From Candidatus Uhrbacteria bacterium (GTDB lineage: Bacteria; Patescibacteriota; Patescibacteriia; 2-12-FULL-60-25), in NCBI GenBank assembly GCA_014728435.1, contig WJLP01000038.1, positions 1 to 8,500 on the forward strand: a DNA stretch of 8,500 bases, given 5' to 3'. Positions 5,416-8,500 of this stretch are shown here, piece by piece. The position numbers and the translations under genes were made by a program. The notes under the pieces were generated by a model that ran no database searches, had not been told where the DNA came from, and saw only the letters and a program-made list of their open reading frames with translations. Numbering within the stretch: the stretch's first letter is position 1; the number at the start of each line of letters is the position of its first letter.

Positions 5416-7173
5416 ATGTTTATTTCAGTTATTCCGGCTGTAAAAATGCCCTATGGGCATTGTTTTTTTGATTATGAGCTGGATGAGGGCACGGCGCATG
5501 TGGGAGATGTTATTTTAGTACCGTTTAGAAAGCGTAAAATCGCGGCTCTGGTTGCCAAAAAGTCACCGCTAAGCGATTGGGCCGAGAAAGCGATAAAGAT
5601 CTCAGAACCGCAAAAAATCGCCAAACTGCCCGAAGCCATGGCCGAAATGTGCATCCAAGCCGCGGCAGAGAGTTTTGTATCACCGCCCACCATGTTAAAC
5701 GCTTGGTTTAGGACGGTCCCCAAACGGCATCCCGACCCAAGCGAGATACACACTCCGCCAAGAAACACTCACATGCCGGCAGACGCGGACTTGCTCGAGC
5801 GTCGCTATTTGGTTAATCGCTACAAAGGGCCGGACGGTATTATCGAAACAGTCAGGCAGAACCAAGCCAATGGGCGCATTTTGCTTCTAACTCCTTGGCA
5901 AAGACGGGCTGATATTATTGCAAAAAAGCTGGGATGCCCTGTTTTACATGCCGAGACGGCGTATGGCGCGGCCTGGAAAAGCTGGACCGATTTTTTAAGC
6001 CGTGCCAATGCACTTTTAGTTACCACTCGGCTGGGCGCGTGGCTGGCGGGCGCCGTTGATATTGTTGTTGTCGACGAACCGGAAAATGATGATTTTAAGC
6101 AGGATGAGTTAACACCGCGCTATGACGCCCGGAGGCTGATTGAGCTTGCCAGGCGAGCCAACCCCGCTTTACGGATTATAAAAATCGGCACCACTCCCAA
6201 TTTAGCCGAATACGCGGATTTTCCGGAATCCGAAGCCGCGTTAATCGAACCGGACATAACTTTTTCTCGATTTGACCCGAATAACAGATCCGGCATTGAG
6301 ATGGTTACAGGAACGGTTTTTGAGGCGATTTCAGAAGCGGCAAGCCATGGCAAACCGGTGCGGATTTTGCATACGGTTTACGGCACAAGGGGCAAGATAC
6401 GCTGTGCCGATTGTGACTGGACAATGTGGTGCGAAGATTGCGATATGGGCATGCACAATATGCAGACTCATGCGCTTTGCCGCCGTTGCGGTAAAAAGCA
6501 AGACATGCCGCCAGCCTGCCCGATGTGCGGATCCGTAAATTTAGCCAAAGCCGTCATTGGTTCTGACGGTTTATTACGCGCTTGTCGCCAGCATTTTGCG
6601 CGGGCGGATATTAAGGTTTTGGACACGCATGAATGGTTGAGGCAGATTTTGCAACCGGATAGTTTGTTGATTGCGACAAATATTAACTATATCGGAGGTT
6701 ATGTGGAAGATATTCGACGTATGGAGAGGCTGGTGATTTCATTTAGAAGGTTAGCAGCTCAGTCTTGCGTCGCAAAATGCAAGCTGATTGTACAAGGTGC
6801 TTCCCCGCTCATTGATACTTGCCCGTCATGGCTGACCGGCCAAGGTGTTAGAAAAACTTATGATCTTGAGTTGCAAGACAGGCAAGCATTTGGCTATCCA
6901 CCGGCGCAGACCATGGCCAAACTGATTGCTCCGGGTAAAATTGAAGACTCGCTTGTGATACAATCAAAATTACAAACAATTTGCGACAATAAGCAGGGCT
7001 GGCGGTTTCGGGGGCCTTTTACGGTGGAATATTGGTCGAAAAACCGTGAACCCAGGTGCGTTTTTCACATCCTCCCTCCTTATGGCGTAGACCGCGCTCA
7101 ATTGGTTGATGAATTGGCCGTATTAACGGCATTTGGCATTATAGACCTTGACCCAGTCGCATTTTTCTGCTAA
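5416..7173 (+). CDS. PriA-like primosomal protein N' lacking ATPase motifs
   Basis: A 585-residue homologue of PriA, the replication-restart helicase that loads the replisome at stalled forks; typical PriA is about 730. The N-terminal DNA 3'-end-binding domain is recognisable (FFDYELDEG, GDVILVPFRKRK, residues 1-50). The helicase core is degenerate. The P-loop GSGKTE is replaced by GPDGIIET (138-145) and Walker B DEEH by DEPE (220-223), but the following F/YKQ...PRYDAR block (227-239) and a motif III remnant GTTPNLAE (258-265) remain. The zinc region is complete: four Cys-x2-Cys pairs at C330/C333, C339/C342, C355/C358 and C368/C371. Helicase motifs V/VI (GTQM...KG, GRAGR) are not visible. 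The C-terminal FGYPP block is present. I infer a DNA- or partner-binding scaffold without helicase activity. The reading frame is intact, so this is not a decaying pseudogene. PriA homology begins at MFISVIP, supporting the start. A perfect TATAAT (5410-5415) abuts the ATG. Confidence 0.82.
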   Translation: MFISVIPAVKMPYGHCFFDYELDEGTAHVGDVILVPFRKRKIAALVAKKSPLSDWAEKAIKISEPQKIAKLPEAMAEMCIQAAAESFVSPPTMLNAWFRTVPKRHPDPSEIHTPPRNTHMPADADLLERRYLVNRYKGPDGIIETVRQNQANGRILLLTPWQRRADIIAKKLGCPVLHAETAYGAAWKSWTDFLSRANALLVTTRLGAWLAGAVDIVVVDEPENDDFKQDELTPRYDARRLIELARRANPALRIIKIGTTPNLAEYADFPESEAALIEPDITFSRFDPNNRSGIEMVTGTVFEAISEAASHGKPVRILHTVYGTRGKIRCADCDWTMWCEDCDMGMHNMQTHALCRRCGKKQDMPPACPMCGSVNLAKAVIGSDGLLRACRQHFARADIKVLDTHEWLRQILQPDSLLIATNINYIGGYVEDIRRMERLVISFRRLAAQSCVAKCKLIVQGASPLIDTCPSWLTGQGVRKTYDLELQDRQAFGYPPAQTMAKLIAPGKIEDSLVIQSKLQTICDNKQGWRFRGPFTVEYWSKNREPRCVFHILPPYGVDRAQLVDELAVLTAFGIIDLDPVAFFC

Positions 7174-7177
7174 ACTT

Positions 7178-7243
7178 ACTAGCTAATAGCCGATAGTGGA
7201 TAGCTGCAGCCGGTTATTAGCCATAAGCTATTAGCTATTAGCA
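7178..7243. repeat. AGCTATT heptad array reaching the def start codon
   Basis: Four 7-bp units (7178-7205) and four more (7216-7243, ATTAGCY/ATAAGCT type) flank a 10-base centre next to the palindrome GCTGCAGC (7203-7210). 7180-7190 pairs perfectly with 7227-7237 (11 bp), giving the strongest fold-back of the arrays. The last unit, ATTAGCA, shares its final A with the ATG of the deformylase gene at 7243. The array starts five bases after the TAA of the PriA-like gene, so it fills the whole spacer. It belongs to the same unit family as 5302-5370. Confidence 0.82.
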
Positions 7244-7725
7244 TGTATATGGATACCTATCCTGTTTTAACGTATAAAGACGCCTCTGTTCGAGAGTGCT
7301 CTATTGAGGTGCCAGCGGAAGAGATTACGACCAAAGAGTTTCAGGATTATTTGGATAAACTGATTAAGACCATGAAAGTTGAGGATGGGATTGGCATCGC
7401 CTCGCCGCAAGTCGGGATCAATAAAAGAATTTTCATCGCGCATATCAAGCATCAGGATATGGCTTTTATTAACCCTGAGATTGTTAAGTCATCTGAAGCG
7501 ACTGTTGAGACTGAAGAGGGATGCTTAAGCGTACCCGGTGTTTACGGCAATGTTACCCGCCCCAAGCGCGTTACCATTCAAGCAGCTGACAGGCATGGGC
7601 GTAAAATGGAGTTGGACTTAAAGAATTTGGACGCTGTTGTGGTTCAGCATGAATTGGACCATTTAGACGGAGTGCTGTTTGTTGATAAGATGACCGAGGT
7701 GACCAGAGGCGAATGGAAACAGTAA
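7243..7725 (+). CDS. def: Peptide deformylase
   Basis: A 160-residue cytoplasmic metalloenzyme that removes the formyl group from the N-terminal methionine of new proteins. All three family motifs are present: motif 1 GIGIASPQVG (49-58; the usual form is GxGLAAxQxG, so it is slightly altered), motif 2 EGCLSVP (92-98) with metal ligand C94, and motif 3 QHELDHLDG (135-143) with ligands H136 and H140 and catalytic E137. Length is normal for a type I/II bacterial enzyme. Start choice is between M1 (7243) and M3 (7249). Neither has a Shine-Dalgarno sequence, and M1 abuts a hairpin-forming heptad array that could affect initiation. The PriA-like gene lies upstream, as in the common priA-def-fmt cluster, but no fmt follows. 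The next gene begins 7 bp downstream. Confidence 0.95.
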   Translation: MYMDTYPVLTYKDASVRECSIEVPAEEITTKEFQDYLDKLIKTMKVEDGIGIASPQVGINKRIFIAHIKHQDMAFINPEIVKSSEATVETEEGCLSVPGVYGNVTRPKRVTIQAADRHGRKMELDLKNLDAVVVQHELDHLDGVLFVDKMTEVTRGEWKQ

Positions 7726-7732
7726 AATAATA

Positions 7733-8344
7733 ATGAATAACAACAGTGAAATATATATGGGTAAAGATATAAGATATCAAACATTTAATCCAGACAAAGC
7801 TGATGAAAAATGGGCTGATCTAAAAAATCTAAAAAAAGCAATTGAAAAAGTTAAAGATGAGATTGATTTAGATAGCTTTTTTAACCCAAATGCGGATCCA
7901 TCGGACTTCATTGGGGATGTTAAAAAAATCGATCGATATTTTGGTTTAGTCAATAATATTTTACTTGAAAATCCAAGAGCTGAAGAATTTTTAAGAGCTG
8001 CTCTTATAGAAGTATTTAAACTTGAGACAGTGCCAGTACATTTTCCAAAAAGAGATGAGTGGCTGCGAATATATACTGAAATGAACAAGGAAAAATTGGT
8101 ATTACTTATTAAGTTACTTTCTAAAGAAATGAATTGGACTGAAGATGAGGCAAGGGGTGTTATCGTGGAGTTTTTGAAAGAGTTGAAGCCATTGATCATG
8201 GATCTTAAAGAAGACGAAAACACGATTATTATTTCCGAATTCGACTGTAATCCAAAAATCGATCCCGCAGTTAGTAATCAGCTTCTCGATGAACGCGCAA
8301 AAGATCATTTAGAAAAAGCGAAACGGCTTGTAAACAATCAATAA
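7733..8344 (+). CDS. Hypothetical protein, AT-rich gene
   Basis: Not recognised. A 203-residue, highly charged, probably mostly alpha-helical protein (for example DLKNLKKAIEKVKDEID and EEFLRAALIEVFKLE). It has no signal peptide and no membrane helix, and a single Cys near residue 170 (EFDCNP). Composition differs sharply from its neighbours: the line 7801-7860 has 15 G+C in 60 bases, against 32 in 60 at 6361-6420 in the PriA-like gene, and A- and T-ending codons dominate. The start at 7733 lies 7 bp after the deformylase stop, suggesting co-transcription. An alternative start is M9 at 7757. Neither has a Shine-Dalgarno sequence. It occupies the place where fmt is often found but shows no formyltransferase motif. 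Recent acquisition is one reading of the composition. Confidence 0.7.
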   Translation: MNNNSEIYMGKDIRYQTFNPDKADEKWADLKNLKKAIEKVKDEIDLDSFFNPNADPSDFIGDVKKIDRYFGLVNNILLENPRAEEFLRAALIEVFKLETVPVHFPKRDEWLRIYTEMNKEKLVLLIKLLSKEMNWTEDEARGVIVEFLKELKPLIMDLKEDENTIIISEFDCNPKIDPAVSNQLLDERAKDHLEKAKRLVNNQ

Positions 8345-8345
8345 T

Positions 8346-8363
8346 AAGAGCTTTAGCTCTTTT
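8346..8363 (+). terminator. Weak intrinsic terminator after the AT-rich gene
   Basis: AAGAGC (8346-8351) pairs with GCTCTT (8356-8361), with a TTTA loop, immediately after the TAA of the AT-rich gene. The following T-run is short (8360-8363), so termination may be partial. A better hairpin follows at 8423-8447. Confidence 0.5.
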
Positions 8364-8422
8364 GTGATAGTAAATAATGCTTAAATCGTTAATTGATATT
8401 TCATAAATAATAAAATACCATT

Positions 8423-8447
8423 AAAAAATCGCCAAAGCGACTTTTTT
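8423..8447. terminator. Bidirectional intrinsic terminator
   Basis: TCGC (8429-8432) pairs with GCGA (8437-8440) around a CAAA loop. It is flanked by six A (8423-8428) and, after one unpaired C, six T (8442-8447). The A-run provides a U-run on the opposite strand, so it can end transcription in both directions. It fits the end of the plus-strand block and perhaps a convergent gene beyond the window. Confidence 0.7.
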
Positions 8448-8500
8448 ATATAATAATCATGTTAATCGTTGAATCGAGAAAATCAAGGCTCCGCCTATAG
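8448..8500. other. Unresolved edge sequence
   Basis: No gene can be assigned. A TATAAT (8449-8454) is followed by a 13-codon ATG frame that ends on the last base of the window; it has no -35 box and is probably chance. On the minus strand one frame is open from the right edge to a TAA at 8446-8448 (17 codons) and another to a TGA at 8457-8459. Either could be the tail of a convergent gene, which the bidirectional terminator would suit. Confidence 0.3.

Noticed and set aside
5302..7243. Heptad arrays as a CRISPR or att site
   Set aside because: Units are 7 bp, adjacent and degenerate, with no spacers of constant length and no Cas, integrase or tRNA gene nearby.
8449..8500. Promoter plus 13-codon gene at the right edge
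   Set aside because: There is no -35 box for the TATAAT, and the frame is too short and ends by chance on the last base.

Overview
The window looks like a piece of a bacterial chromosome from the Candidate Phyla Radiation (Patescibacteria). This is an inference from gene content, not a database result. Support comes from: a membrane-anchored secreted protein of a type I associate with this group; a secreted lysozyme-like protein with degenerate C-terminal repeats; a shortened PriA-like protein without a P-loop; and no recognisable Shine-Dalgarno sequence before any of the seven start codons. UGA acts as a stop (two genes end in TGA), so the code is standard and the UGA-recoding lineages (Gracilibacteria, SR1) are unlikely.

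Layout. Positions 1-2820 hold two minus-strand genes: a signal-anchored extracytoplasmic protein running off the left edge (start 964), and upstream of it a polytopic GT-C-type membrane protein (1114-2820). A divergent region (2821-2939) carries a good minus-strand promoter and a GC-rich REP-like palindrome. Plus-strand genes follow: a secreted lysozyme-like protein with repeats (2940-4436), a LigB/Memo-like protein (4507-5298), a helicase-dead PriA-like protein (5416-7173), peptide deformylase (7243-7725) and an unrecognised AT-rich gene (7733-8344). Two hairpins at 8346-8447 close the block. The last 53 bases are unresolved.

The most unusual signal is a set of short, degenerate arrays with a strict 7-bp period. 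The three plus-strand spacers (4437-4506, 5299-5415, 7174-7242) are made largely of heptad arrays that fold into long imperfect hairpins with mismatches spaced about seven bases apart. Three more arrays lie inside the coding sequence of the GT-C-type gene, at loops between membrane helices. At least three unit families occur (AGCTATN, CAAGTGA/ACTTNNA, CGNNGTT). The intragenic units are stop-free in every frame of the coding strand. The spacer units contain TGA or TAG, and one supplies the real stop codon of the upstream gene. They resemble the heptanucleotide STRR repeats of cyanobacteria in form. I know of no described function for them.

Functionally, the left half and the lysozyme-like gene concern the cell surface. 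The right half is a variant of the common bacterial priA-def-fmt cluster, with PriA stripped of its ATPase motifs and fmt absent where it would be expected.
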